In this document: positions 22,428-30,024 of the stretch, one piece after another
Layout of the letters: the number at the start of each line of letters is the position of its first letter
How positions within the stretch are numbered: the stretch's first letter is position 1
Source of the DNA: JAZTYK01 sp045636925
GTDB lineage: Bacteria; Bacillota; Clostridia; Oscillospirales; Butyricicoccaceae
Direction of reading: 5' to 3'
Assembly (NCBI GenBank): GCA_045636925.1
Contig: JAZTYK010000024.1
Location: 1-30,024 of the forward strand
Length of the DNA: 30,024 nt
The notes under the pieces: generated by a model
Database searches by the model: none
The model's input: the letters and a program-made list of their open reading frames with translations, nothing else
What the model was told of the DNA's origin: nothing
Made by a program: the position numbers and the translations under genes

Positions 22428-23690
22428 ATGCATTGTAAACATTGCGGCGCCGATCTGGATAAGCAACAGACAATTTGTCCCGAGTGCGGTGTCCAAATTA
22501 ATGAAGAAATGACCACTACTGTCTCCCAGCAAGAAGATGATTTTAGTGGTGCTCAGCCTAACGGCGATTATGGCGATTTTAAGCAGTCTGAGGATACAGA
22601 AGACCCCTCTGTTTCCAAAAAGAAAAAGAATCCGGGTCTGATTGCTGCTATTGCCGTCCTTTGTGTCGTGGCAGTTGTGGCAGCAGTTCTGTTTTTAGGA
22701 CGTGACAAATCCCCCTATACCGGCCCCATGGCTTCCGACCAGTATATCGTTGCGGAATATAAGGATCACCAGCTCACCAACCAGATCTTCATGTACTACT
22801 ACTGGGCCCAATTCTATCAGCTGTACCAGAACTATGGCAACAACATTACGCTTTTTGGGTTGGATCTGAACAAGCCCTTTGAAGAACAGCCCTTTGGCAG
22901 CGACGGCCGCACCTGGGCCGACTTTTTTACCGAATATGCCCTGATGCAGTGGTTGCAGGATATGGCGGTGATGGATGTCATCAAAGCCGAAGGCTTCACG
23001 CTTTCCGAAGCCCAGCAGACCGACCTGAAATCTGCCATTGATGCCCTGGAGACCGAAGCCGCGAAAAACGGCTATGCAAACGGTGAAGAATATCTGAAGA
23101 ATGCCTTTGACCTGAGTGCGGACGTGGCCTCTTACAACACCTATACCACCATCACCTATACCGCCGGTGTATATAAGAACCAAAAGTATTACACACTATA
23201 TGCACAGGGTATGGCAAACCCCGGCGATTACAAAGACATCTACTGTATCAATATCCGCCACATCCTGATTAAGTTCGCAGATTCCACCGAAGCTTCCAAA
23301 GCCGCTGCAAAAGCCCAAGCCGAAGCACTGTACAACACCTTCAAGCAGAATCCCACCGGGGACAATTTCATCCAGCTGGCCAAAGATAACAGCGCCGACA
23401 GTTCCGCTTCTGCAGGCGGTCTCATTGAAAATGTAGAGCCCGGTCAGATGGTGCAAAACTTTAATGACTGGTGCTTTACCGAGGGTCGCAAAACCGGCGA
23501 TCATGGTCTGGTCGAAACCGAGTACGGCTGGCACCTCATGTTCTTTGACGGCTACACTGAAAACATCTACCAGCGTGCCGCCGAACAGTACGCCAATGAC
23601 AAGCACAATGAATGGATGGACGAGATCACCAAGGGCTCGCCGCTGACCCAGTTCCGCGACAAGATCACCTTCCGCCACCCCAAACGATAA
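22428..23690 (+). CDS. Membrane-anchored parvulin (PpiC/PrsA-like) with cytoplasmic zinc ribbon
   Basis: The 420-residue protein has three parts. Residues 1-22 are a zinc ribbon, with Cys3/Cys6 and Cys17/Cys20 pairs in MHCKHCGADL...CPECGV. After an acidic, low-complexity linker (about 25-68) comes one membrane segment (70-91), so the ribbon faces the cytosol and the rest is outside. The outer part has a SurA/PrsA-type helical region (about 105-265) and a rotamase domain (about 272-376). The latter includes NIRHILIKF, FIQLAKDNSADSSASAGGL and TEYGWHLMFFDGY, the last the typical parvulin His site. Likely role: folding of secreted proteins, with the zinc ribbon as a sensor or docking site (inference). 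ATAAGGAG precedes the ATG. Confidence 0.86.
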   Translation: MHCKHCGADLDKQQTICPECGVQINEEMTTTVSQQEDDFSGAQPNGDYGDFKQSEDTEDPSVSKKKKNPGLIAAIAVLCVVAVVAAVLFLGRDKSPYTGPMASDQYIVAEYKDHQLTNQIFMYYYWAQFYQLYQNYGNNITLFGLDLNKPFEEQPFGSDGRTWADFFTEYALMQWLQDMAVMDVIKAEGFTLSEAQQTDLKSAIDALETEAAKNGYANGEEYLKNAFDLSADVASYNTYTTITYTAGVYKNQKYYTLYAQGMANPGDYKDIYCINIRHILIKFADSTEASKAAAKAQAEALYNTFKQNPTGDNFIQLAKDNSADSSASAGGLIENVEPGQMVQNFNDWCFTEGRKTGDHGLVETEYGWHLMFFDGYTENIYQRAAEQYANDKHNEWMDEITKGSPLTQFRDKITFRHPKR

Positions 23691-23698
23691 CCAATTTT

Positions 23699-23725
23699 CA
23701 GGCCGGTGAACCCCTCACCGGCCTG
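23699..23725 (+). terminator. Weak terminator or attenuator before the amidohydrolase
   Basis: Eleven-base stem CAGGCCGGTGA / TCACCGGCCTG with a five-base loop, followed only by TTTC. Read-through into the next gene is likely, as no separate promoter was seen for it. Confidence 0.6.
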
Positions 23726-23745
23726 TTTCAGACAGGAGCGATTAT

Positions 23746-25371
23746 ATGGAACGAACTGTACTCATCAACGGCAAAATCTATCTGGAGCGCGACCGTTTTG
23801 CCCAGGCGATGCTGATCGAAAACGGTATCGTCTCGGCCGTAGGGCAGCAGGATGCCATTCTGGCGCAAGCGCAGGATGCCGCTGTTTATGATTGCGGCGG
23901 ACGCACTGTGATCCCCGGCCTCAACGATTCCCACATGCACTTACTGCATGTGGCCGACCAATTGGCTCGGGTAGAGATCGGCAGCTGCACATCCGTGGAG
24001 GATCTGATTGCCCGCTGCCGTGCTTTTCTGGAAACCCATCCCCATGCCCGTGCCCACGGTCTGCACAGTGTGGGCTGGAATCAGGATTTGTTTGACGAGC
24101 CCCGCATTCCCACCCGTCATGATTTAGACCGTATTTCCACCGATATTCCCGTTGTATTGGAGCGTATCTGCGGTCATATTCTCAGCACCAATACCCGTGC
24201 CATCGAGCTGTTGGGTCTTACCGCCGATTCTCCGCAGTACACAGGCGGTACATTTGAGTTTGGCGAAGATGGCCTGCCCAACGGTATTTTTACCGAAAAT
24301 GCCTGCCGCTATGCCATTGATCTGATTCCTGCGCCTTCTACAGAAGAACAGGAGCAGTTATTGCTGCGCACCATGAAGTATGCCGTGGCGCACGGTCTGA
24401 CTACCGTGCAAAGCAACGATGCGGGTACCTCCCGCAGCGCTGCGCTGGGTCCCCAGTTTTTCGCTATGATGCGCCAGATTTATGCCCGGGGAGATGCGCC
24501 GCTGCGTTACCGACATCAGGTATGTTTCCAGCATCCTGACCAGTTTGCCGCGTTTCTTCGTTCCGGTGAGCGTGAACACCCTGCCTACCACGGCGACAGT
24601 TGGCTGACCATGGGGCCCTTGAAGCTGTTTAAAGACGGCAGCCTGGGTGCCCGTACCGCCACCATGCGGCAGGAATATCGGGATGACCCCGGCAATTACG
24701 GTGTGGAATGTACCGACGATGCCCTGATGCATCAGTTCTGCCGCATGGCGCAGGATGCCGGAATGCAGGTGGTCACCCATGCCATCGGCGACGATGCCAT
24801 TTCCCGCACGTTGGATGCCTATGAAAGTGTAAATCTTTCCGGACAGAATCCTCTGCGCCACGGTGTTGTCCATTGCCAGATTACCGACCGCCCCATGCTG
24901 CAGCGCATGGTGGACAGCAAGATTCCCGCCTTCTTCCAACCCATCTTTTTGGATTATGACATGCACGTGGTGGAAAGCCGCGTGGGCAAAGAACTCACGC
25001 AGAGTTCCTATGCCTTTGCCACCTTCCCCAAAATGGGCGGCAAGGTCTCCTACGGCACGGATGCCCCGGTGGAAGACTGCAATCCTTTCCCCAATCTGTA
25101 CGCAGCCGTCACCCGTATGGACCGTCACGGACAACCCGAAGGTGGCTTTGTGCCGGAAGAAAAGGTGGATATCTACGATGCTATCGATGCCTACACCACC
25201 GGCAGCGCCTGGTGTGAGTTTACCGAAGATGTGAAGGGACGCTTAAAACCCGGCTATCTGGCCGATCTGGTTGTACTGGACACCGACATCTTCACCTGCC
25301 CCGAGCAGCAGATCCGCCACATCCTGCCGGTAATGACCATGGTAGGTGGCAAGATCGTATTTGAACGATAA
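23746..25371 (+). CDS. YtcJ-type amidohydrolase
   Basis: Metal-dependent hydrolase of the amidohydrolase superfamily, cytosolic, 541 residues. The N-terminal beta domain holds VIPGLNDSHMHLLH, with HxH metal ligands His63 and His65. GPLKLFKDGSLGARTA places the carboxylated-Lys position, and VTHAIGDDAISRTLDAYE and LRHGVVHCQITD provide further His ligands. YGTDAPVEDCNPF has the catalytic Asp. The C-terminus (GRLKPGYLADLVVLDTDIF) is the typical second half of the composite domain. Members act on N-acyl or N-substituted amino compounds; the substrate here is unknown. GACAGGAG lies before the ATG. The next gene follows after 30 bases. Confidence 0.9.
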   Translation: MERTVLINGKIYLERDRFAQAMLIENGIVSAVGQQDAILAQAQDAAVYDCGGRTVIPGLNDSHMHLLHVADQLARVEIGSCTSVEDLIARCRAFLETHPHARAHGLHSVGWNQDLFDEPRIPTRHDLDRISTDIPVVLERICGHILSTNTRAIELLGLTADSPQYTGGTFEFGEDGLPNGIFTENACRYAIDLIPAPSTEEQEQLLLRTMKYAVAHGLTTVQSNDAGTSRSAALGPQFFAMMRQIYARGDAPLRYRHQVCFQHPDQFAAFLRSGEREHPAYHGDSWLTMGPLKLFKDGSLGARTATMRQEYRDDPGNYGVECTDDALMHQFCRMAQDAGMQVVTHAIGDDAISRTLDAYESVNLSGQNPLRHGVVHCQITDRPMLQRMVDSKIPAFFQPIFLDYDMHVVESRVGKELTQSSYAFATFPKMGGKVSYGTDAPVEDCNPFPNLYAAVTRMDRHGQPEGGFVPEEKVDIYDAIDAYTTGSAWCEFTEDVKGRLKPGYLADLVVLDTDIFTCPEQQIRHILPVMTMVGGKIVFER

Positions 25372-25401
25372 TCTTTTACCGACATAAAAAGAGGAACTAT
25401 A

Positions 25402-26091
25402 ATGAAACGTTTTTTTGCAATTACACTGCTATTCGCTCTGTGTCTGACCCTCTGCGCCTGCGGCAGCGATAAAGACACCGACAGCAAATATGATACCCTG
25501 CTTCAGCTGATGGAGCAGGGAAAATACGACGAAGCCAAGGCTGAAATAGACCGCATCTCAGGCAACAGCGGCAGTTCCAACAACAGTGGCAGTGGCAACA
25601 ATTCCGGCAGCAGCGGCAATTCCGGCAGCAGCACGCCGCAAGAAATCACCGTCGAGATCACCCCTGAAAACTGGAACCAGTATTTCGAGCTGCGAACCTA
25701 CCATAACGTTCAATTAAACGGTTTTGGCGAGTTCGCTGGAGGAACCTCGTACCATTCTATCATCAGCAAGGACGGATTCGTACCCGTTTTCAACAAATGT
25801 AACGTGACGATCGAGTTTACTTATAATGGCGAATACCGGTCCGCTACTGTGGATCTTGCCAACCAGACGGTAAACTATGGAGATTTCATCAGTACGTTTA
25901 CAGAATCCAAGCCCCGTGTTGACACTTTTAACAATGTCGGTCAATATATTGGCGAGCATACCAGTACTCGTTACGGCGAATACATTTTCAGCCGCTCTAT
26001 CACTGCCATGCAGATGGACAACGCCATGCTCCTTACAGAAATCCAGGTTTCTCGTGCCACCGGCAGTTTTACTTACACCCAGGCAAACTAA
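25402..26091 (+). CDS. Lipoprotein, unknown function, Ser/Gly/Asn linker
   Basis: The 229-residue protein begins MKRFFAITLLFALCLTLCAC, a signal sequence with lipobox LCAC (Cys20). A short helix (about 28-52: KYDTLLQLMEQGKYDEAKAEI) follows, resembling the first helix of a TPR-like pair. About 53-77 is a low-complexity linker of S, G and N. The rest (about 80-229) is beta-rich with many aromatic residues and is not recognised. AGAGGAAC precedes the ATG. It is possibly co-transcribed with the amidohydrolase (gap 30 bases). A strong terminator follows. Confidence 0.7.
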   Translation: MKRFFAITLLFALCLTLCACGSDKDTDSKYDTLLQLMEQGKYDEAKAEIDRISGNSGSSNNSGSGNNSGSSGNSGSSTPQEITVEITPENWNQYFELRTYHNVQLNGFGEFAGGTSYHSIISKDGFVPVFNKCNVTIEFTYNGEYRSATVDLANQTVNYGDFISTFTESKPRVDTFNNVGQYIGEHTSTRYGEYIFSRSITAMQMDNAMLLTEIQVSRATGSFTYTQAN

Positions 26092-26108
26092 TGCAATCGA
26101 ACAACCAC

Positions 26109-26146
26109 AAAAACACCCGGAATTCTGCCGAATTCCGGGTGTTTTT
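26109..26146. terminator. Bidirectional terminator between the lipoprotein and the racemase
   Basis: Fifteen-base stem AAACACCCGGAATTC / GAATTCCGGGTGTTT with a TGCC loop, A/T-flanked on both sides. Confidence 0.92.
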
Positions 26147-26159
26147 CATGTAATATCAC

Positions 26160-27248
26160 TTATTCTTCCGTATATACCCGCTCTACACTGCCGGGCACAT
26201 AAATGGGATTGGCAGGCAACGTCACCACATCACCGGGCCGGCAAGCGATGTTGGTCACATCCACCATGGTATGGGTCAGTGCCACACGACCCACCACCCA
26301 GGTGCTTTGTCCGTTCACCAGCACTTTACTTCTGCCATCCTTCACCAATAATTGAGCATCCCTGCGCAGATACCGCAGCACATCAATCGGGCGGAAGGCA
26401 TCATTTTCCTTCTTCACCAACATTCCATGGGCAGAGCCGGCACAAACCACTGCCACCCGAGCATCTTTCTTTAATGTAAAGGCATTGCCATAACCCATGT
26501 TACTGCCCTTTTTCAGTGTGCGCAGGGCGGCAATGGTGCTTTCCAGCGCACCGATGCGCTCCAGCGGAATACGCACCTTCACCGGCAGACGCCCCAGCAA
26601 AGCCGAACCCACACGCACGGCATCCAACCGATACTTGTCCCATCGCAGCGCGCCGCAGGAGTTGGCAATATGCCGCAGGCCGATATCAAACCCATCGGCA
26701 GTCAGGCGATTGCACAGACTGACAAACGCTTGATACTGCATCTCGGTATCTTTTGGATCTCCGCCAAAGGCATTGGAAAAATGAGAGAAAATGCCGCACA
26801 CCCGCAGGTTCTTCAGCATAAATACCGCCCGCAGATCAGCATCTTCCTCCGGCAAAAAGCCAAACCGACCAAAGCCGGTATCCACCTTCAGATGTACCCG
26901 CACCTGCCTGTCCGCTGCCACAGCCAGCTTATTCAGCAGCTTGGCCTGCTCCAGACTGTCTATAGAAGCAGTAATATCGGCAGCTATGATATTTCGCAGA
27001 TCCTCTTCGCCATGATAGGCCGACAATAGCAAAATTTCAGCCTTGCCGTCACACAGTGGAAGGGCTTCTTCTATACGGCTGACTGCAAAGCGCGTTGCGC
27101 CCTCCTGCAGCAGCACTTCATAGACTTTCTGCGCACCGAGGCCGTAGCAATCGGCCTTCAGCATGGGAATCACCGGCACACCGGTCTCCCGGCAGATGGC
27201 ACGGTAATTGTTGCGCAGTGCGGCAATGTTAACAACCAGTCTGGTCAT
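26160..27248 (-). CDS. Alanine racemase-like PLP enzyme
   Basis: PLP-dependent racemase of the Alr fold, probably supplying a D-amino acid to the cell wall. The 362-residue protein has PMLKADCYGLGA with the PLP lysine (Lys31) in the usual KANAYGHG position. HLKVDTGFGRFGF and FSHFSNAFGGD follow. RHIANSCGAL and DAVRVGSALLG are the barrel motifs, and MGYGNAF carries a Tyr (253) equivalent to the catalytic Tyr of the second domain. The usual GYADG and GRICMDQ segments are changed to AGSAHG and GRVALTH, so its substrate may differ from L-alanine. It starts four bases after the femX-like stop, so it is coupled. A terminator follows. Confidence 0.85.
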   Translation of the reverse strand: MTRLVVNIAALRNNYRAICRETGVPVIPMLKADCYGLGAQKVYEVLLQEGATRFAVSRIEEALPLCDGKAEILLLSAYHGEEDLRNIIAADITASIDSLEQAKLLNKLAVAADRQVRVHLKVDTGFGRFGFLPEEDADLRAVFMLKNLRVCGIFSHFSNAFGGDPKDTEMQYQAFVSLCNRLTADGFDIGLRHIANSCGALRWDKYRLDAVRVGSALLGRLPVKVRIPLERIGALESTIAALRTLKKGSNMGYGNAFTLKKDARVAVVCAGSAHGMLVKKENDAFRPIDVLRYLRRDAQLLVKDGRSKVLVNGQSTWVVGRVALTHTMVDVTNIACRPGDVVTLPANPIYVPGSVERVYTEE

Positions 27249-27252
27249 ACAA

Positions 27253-28317
27253 TCACTTCCGGTTCTTCAGCTTGAAACGAATGCGGTTCATGGTGCGGAA
27301 GGCCTTTTCACCGGTCTTGGCCAGCTGCATCATACCGGGACGGTACACAATGCTCATCTCACCGATAAACTCAGTAAACTCGCCGTTAAAGCCCTTCTTA
27401 AATCGGTACAGGCCGTACAGCGGATTATCCTCGCTGATGTCACCGGAGACACCACGGAAGTCATAGACCCGGGCATTCCGCTCTACCGCCCACTTGATCA
27501 TTTCCATCTGCAGCAGATAGTTAGGCATGGCGTTGCGATCGGCATTGGAAGAAGCGCCGTACAGATACCACACCTTGTCACCATAGGCAATGGCAATAGT
27601 GCCGGCAATGGCACGACCATCCAGATAGGCCATGTACAAACGGGCATGATCTCCCATGACCTGCAGCAGTCGCTTAAAGTATGCAGGCGTGCGGATGACA
27701 AAGTTGTCGCGCAGGCCGGTCTCCAACATAATGCGATGGAAATCCTCTACGGCACTTTCATCTGCCAGTTTAACCTCAACGCCCTTTTTGATGGCAACAC
27801 GGATGTTATAGCGGGTCTTGGAATGGAAGGACGCCATCAATTCCTCTTCACCACGACCTTCCGGATACAGACGGAACACATACCGGGGCTGAATACCCTC
27901 GAAGTTTTTGCTCTGCTTGGGGAGTGTAAAACCTAATTCCTGACACAGATCAGCGAACTCGGTGTCGTCACTCTTCACATCAGTGTCCATACGCAGCACA
28001 TAGGCATTGTACTTGTCGGCGATTTCCTTGGCACCAGCCACCAGCTGTTCCATCACAGCCTTGTCATGCACATCGCAAACCGGGCCACGGGGCGAATACA
28101 TAATGGCGGTGGGGAACACCGGCACCTTGCGCACCAGAATGCCCATGCTGCCGCAGATTTTGCCCTCGGCATCACGGACGATGACTGCCTCAAACTGCCA
28201 TTCGGTCTTCAGCTTTGCCCACATTACAGACTGGCAAAAATGTCCTTTGGGATGGCTTTGCACAAAGGCCTCGTACTCTGCCACGGCGGCAGGATCTTTT
28301 ATATTCAGAAACTCCAT
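27253..28317 (-). CDS. FemAB-family peptidoglycan bridge aminoacyltransferase
   Basis: Adds amino acids to the stem-peptide lysine or a similar residue from aminoacyl-tRNA, acting at the inner face of the membrane. The 354-residue protein has the GNAT-like double domain: HPKGHFCQSVMWAKLK near the N-terminus and YSPRGPVCDVHD. SFHSKTRYNIRVAIKKGVEV is the FemX substrate-binding block. AIAGTIAIAYGDKVWYLYGASS, then VYDFRGVSGD, and LYRFKKGFNGEFTEFIGE complete the pattern, close to the lysine-recognising FemX group. AAAGGAG before the ATG at 28317 sets the start, 12 codons inside the longest frame. The racemase-like gene follows four bases later. Promoter at 28377-28405. Confidence 0.92.
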   Translation of the reverse strand: MEFLNIKDPAAVAEYEAFVQSHPKGHFCQSVMWAKLKTEWQFEAVIVRDAEGKICGSMGILVRKVPVFPTAIMYSPRGPVCDVHDKAVMEQLVAGAKEIADKYNAYVLRMDTDVKSDDTEFADLCQELGFTLPKQSKNFEGIQPRYVFRLYPEGRGEEELMASFHSKTRYNIRVAIKKGVEVKLADESAVEDFHRIMLETGLRDNFVIRTPAYFKRLLQVMGDHARLYMAYLDGRAIAGTIAIAYGDKVWYLYGASSNADRNAMPNYLLQMEMIKWAVERNARVYDFRGVSGDISEDNPLYGLYRFKKGFNGEFTEFIGEMSIVYRPGMMQLAKTGEKAFRTMNRIRFKLKNRK

Positions 28318-28376
28318 ATTCACAGCTCCTTTGTTCTCTGGGAGTCGGTACATTTCAAATATGCATACTTATAAAC

Positions 28377-28405
28377 AGTATAGCCTATTTTCATGCATTT
28401 GTCCA
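28377..28405 (-). promoter_or_regulatory. Predicted promoter of the femX-racemase operon
   Basis: On the minus strand: -35 TGGACA (28400-28405), 17-base spacer and -10 TATACT (28377-28382). Near-consensus. It lies between the 34-residue ORF and femX. Confidence 0.8.
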
Positions 28406-28441
28406 CCACTTCCAAAAATCCAGCCGGTGTAAAATTTCTCC

Positions 28442-28546
28442 CTACCTCTCGCTGATATACGGCTCCTCATCGCCAAAGATCAGTGCATCCAGATCTCCCT
28501 CGGGCCACTGGATCGGAGTATTCCGTCTTCTTTCTCTACGCTTCAT
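28442..28546 (-). CDS. Small protein of 34 residues, function unknown
   Basis: I do not recognise this product. The frame begins MKRRERRRNTPIQWPEGDLD and ends EEPYISER. It has a strongly basic N-terminus and an acidic C-terminal half, with no membrane segment. Translation is suggested by a near-perfect AGGAGGAAAG ribosome binding site before the ATG at 28546, the strongest in its region. It lies upstream of femX, whose own promoter begins 37 bases after this stop. No clear promoter of its own was found. Confidence 0.5.
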   Translation of the reverse strand: MKRRERRRNTPIQWPEGDLDALIFGDEEPYISER

Positions 28547-28646
28547 ATTCTTTCCTCCTCATAAAAACTCTCAATAGGATAGTCTATGCAGGTAGAAACA
28601 TAAATTTGACATGGATTTTGAGTTTTTAAAAAATGGAATTTCCCCA

Positions 28647-28675
28647 TTGACAGAAAGCACTCATTGTGATATGAT
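28647..28675 (+). promoter_or_regulatory. Consensus-like promoter of the SPFH gene
   Basis: TTGACA (28647-28652), 17-base spacer and TATGAT (28670-28675), with TGA before it. Two TGATAT copies overlap and follow the -10 (28667-28672 and 28678-28683). Confidence 0.85.
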
Positions 28676-28709
28676 TTTGATATCAAGATAAAGCAAGGAG
28701 GAAACTCTG

Positions 28710-29729
28710 ATGACTGAAAAACTGCTTTCTACGAAAAAGAACGGTATGCTCGTTCTGCTTTTGACCATCCTGTGGGTGATTGCCAGCATCGCGCTCATTG
28801 TCTATGGTGCCATTGTGGCAGATGCCGGCGGCACGCCTGTTTGGGTGATTCTGGGTATTCTCAGTACCCTGGTATCTTGGATTCCCTTCTGCGGACTGAA
28901 GGTGTTAAAGCCCCAGGAAGCTTTGGTTCTGACTCTGTTCGGTAACTACATCGGCACCCTGAAGGGCGAGGGCTTCTACTTTGTCAATCCCTTCTGCACC
29001 GCCGTCAATCCCGCTGCCAGCACCAAGCTGAAACAGAGTGGCGATGTGACCACCCAAACCCGCACCATCCTGAATGCCAACAATGCCGCTGAAATCGCCA
29101 GCATGGATCTGCCCAGCAAGAAAATGTCTTTGAAGCTGATGACCCTGAACAATGCCCGTCAGAAAATCAACGACTGTCTGGGTAATCCCGTAGAGATCGG
29201 CATCGCTGTAACCTGGCGCATTGTGGACACTGCCAAGGCTGCTTTCCAGGTAGACAATTACAAGGAGTTTCTGTCCCTGCAGTGCGACAGCGCCCTGCGC
29301 AACATCGTGCGCATCTACCCCTATGATGTTGCCCCCAATGTAGACACCACCGGCGACGGTCACGCCGACGAGGGCAGCCTGCGCGGCTCCAGCGAAGTGG
29401 TTGCAGGCCGCATCCGTGATGAAATCCAGAGCAAGGTCACCCAGGCCGGTCTGGAAATTGTAGAAGCCCGCATTACCTATCTGGCATATGCCCCTGAGAT
29501 TGCCGCTGTCATGCTGCAGCGTCAGCAGGCCTCCGCCATTATCGATGCAAGAAAGATGATTGTGGACGGTGCCGTTGGCATGGTGGAGCTGGCTTTGGAA
29601 CGATTGGCGCAAAACAATACCATTGAGCTGGACGAAGAACGCAAGGCCGCCATGGTTTCCAACCTGCTGGTGGTGCTGTGCGGTAATCACGATGCTCAGC
29701 CGGTGGTAAACTCCGGCAGCCTGTATTAA
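28710..29729 (+). CDS. SPFH/band 7 membrane protein
   Basis: Stomatin/flotillin-like protein that organises membrane microdomains. The 339-residue protein has two hydrophobic segments at the N-terminus (about 12-36 and 43-62). The SPFH domain starts at VLKPQEALVLTLFGNYIGTLKGEGFYFVNPF (about 65-95). GNPVEIGIAVTWRIVDTAKAAFQVDNYKEFL and ALRNIVRIYPYD follow, then RIRDEIQSKVTQAGLEIVEARITYLAYAPEIAAVMLQRQQASAIIDARKMI, typical of this family. The coiled-coil end is short and no long C-terminal flotillin tail is present. AAGGAGGAAA precedes the ATG. Its stop overlaps the next start (TAATG). Confidence 0.9.
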   Translation: MTEKLLSTKKNGMLVLLLTILWVIASIALIVYGAIVADAGGTPVWVILGILSTLVSWIPFCGLKVLKPQEALVLTLFGNYIGTLKGEGFYFVNPFCTAVNPAASTKLKQSGDVTTQTRTILNANNAAEIASMDLPSKKMSLKLMTLNNARQKINDCLGNPVEIGIAVTWRIVDTAKAAFQVDNYKEFLSLQCDSALRNIVRIYPYDVAPNVDTTGDGHADEGSLRGSSEVVAGRIRDEIQSKVTQAGLEIVEARITYLAYAPEIAAVMLQRQQASAIIDARKMIVDGAVGMVELALERLAQNNTIELDEERKAAMVSNLLVVLCGNHDAQPVVNSGSLY

Positions 29730-29932
29730 TGCCTATGTCTGAAAAAAAGCAAATCCCCTTGCGGCTTTCGGCCAAGCTTTACAACGCCATTGCCGCCTGG
29801 GCAGAGGATGATTTCAGAAGCATTAACGGACAGATTGAATATCTGTTGACTGAATGTGTGCGTCAGCGCAAGAAAAATGGCAAATATGTTTCTGACCAGA
29901 TAGACGTTCCACCTGAACTTGATATTGAATAA
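29729..29932 (+). CDS. Small ribbon-helix-helix (Arc-like) protein
   Basis: The 67-residue protein has the short RHH pattern. A beta strand (KKQIPLRLSAKLYNAI, residues about 6-21) with alternating basic and hydrophobic side chains is followed by two helices (about 15-28 and 32-48, SINGQIEYLLTECVRQRKK). Such proteins bind DNA as dimers. A second ATG is at 29735. The start overlaps the SPFH stop and there is no clear ribosome binding site, so translation is probably coupled. It may regulate the SPFH promoter or another target (inference). Confidence 0.72.
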   Translation: MPMSEKKQIPLRLSAKLYNAIAAWAEDDFRSINGQIEYLLTECVRQRKKNGKYVSDQIDVPPELDIE

Positions 29933-29975
29933 TACCGTTTTCAGAACATTATATTATTATCATTTTAATAAAAAC

Positions 29976-30010
29976 AAAAGCTGTTGGGAAATTCTCAACA
30001 GCTTTTTTAT
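29976..30010 (+). terminator. Terminator after the SPFH-RHH pair
   Basis: Stem AAAAGCTGTTGGGA / TCTCAACAGCTTTT with an AAT loop and one G-T pair, then a T-run. Confidence 0.9.
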
Positions 30011-30024
30011 TATTTATCTTTTTG

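Noticed and set aside
24358..25134. Minus-strand frame of 258 codons
   Set aside because: Shadow of the amidohydrolase; no motif seen.
25558..25635. Repetitive bases considered as a tandem repeat or CRISPR-like array
   Set aside because: It is a Ser/Gly/Asn linker in the lipoprotein, not regularly spaced repeats with unique spacers.

Overview
The window looks like chromosome from a Gram-positive, moderate-GC anaerobic Clostridia species, probably of the Oscillospirales/Ruminococcaceae type. The reasons are an hrcA-grpE-dnaK heat-shock operon under CIRCE control, an RNase J gene beside tepA, a FemAB-type peptidoglycan bridge enzyme, EFR1-type ferredoxin and DegV genes, and strong GGAGG ribosome binding sites throughout. 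The genus cannot be fixed from the sequence alone.

Region by region. (1) Positions 1-2750, minus strand: hrcA-grpE-dnaK, with dnaK cut by the window edge. It has one perfect CIRCE operator and a second, imperfect one 80 bp further upstream. (2) Positions 2760-6424, minus strand: tepA, an unrecorded 52-residue ORF, rnjA (RNase J with a long basic N-terminal extension) and tadA. (3) Positions 6549-14355, plus strand: thirteen tightly packed phage-structural genes. They encode a capsid-like protein, connector-like proteins, and a PBSX/diffocin-type contractile tail: sheath, tube, assembly chaperone, LysM protein, hub and baseplate. No tape measure, portal, terminase, scaffold protease, tail fibre, lysis, integrase or regulatory gene is present between the flanking chromosomal genes. 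All frames are open and most neighbours overlap, so the cluster looks maintained rather than decaying. It is the main candidate for an undescribed system. (4) Positions 14352-17220: a small membrane protein, a CmpB-like membrane protein, a DUF4430 lipoprotein, and an unusual fusion of an EFR1 flavodoxin/ferredoxin to a pyrophosphatase-like domain. (5) Positions 17236-20748, minus strand: degV, then a PHP-phosphoesterase/pyruvate kinase operon. (6) Positions 20841-26150, plus strand: an APC amino-acid permease, a zinc-ribbon membrane parvulin, a YtcJ-type amidohydrolase and a lipoprotein. (7) Positions 26160-28546, minus strand: a 34-residue ORF, then femX and an alanine-racemase-like gene, a likely cell-wall pair. 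(8) Positions 28647-30010, plus strand: an SPFH membrane protein coupled to a ribbon-helix-helix protein.

No tRNA, rRNA, CRISPR array, insertion sequence or attachment site was seen. All assignments come from reading motifs and gene order, with no database search. Where a start differs from the longest open frame, it was moved to the codon with a good ribosome binding site.
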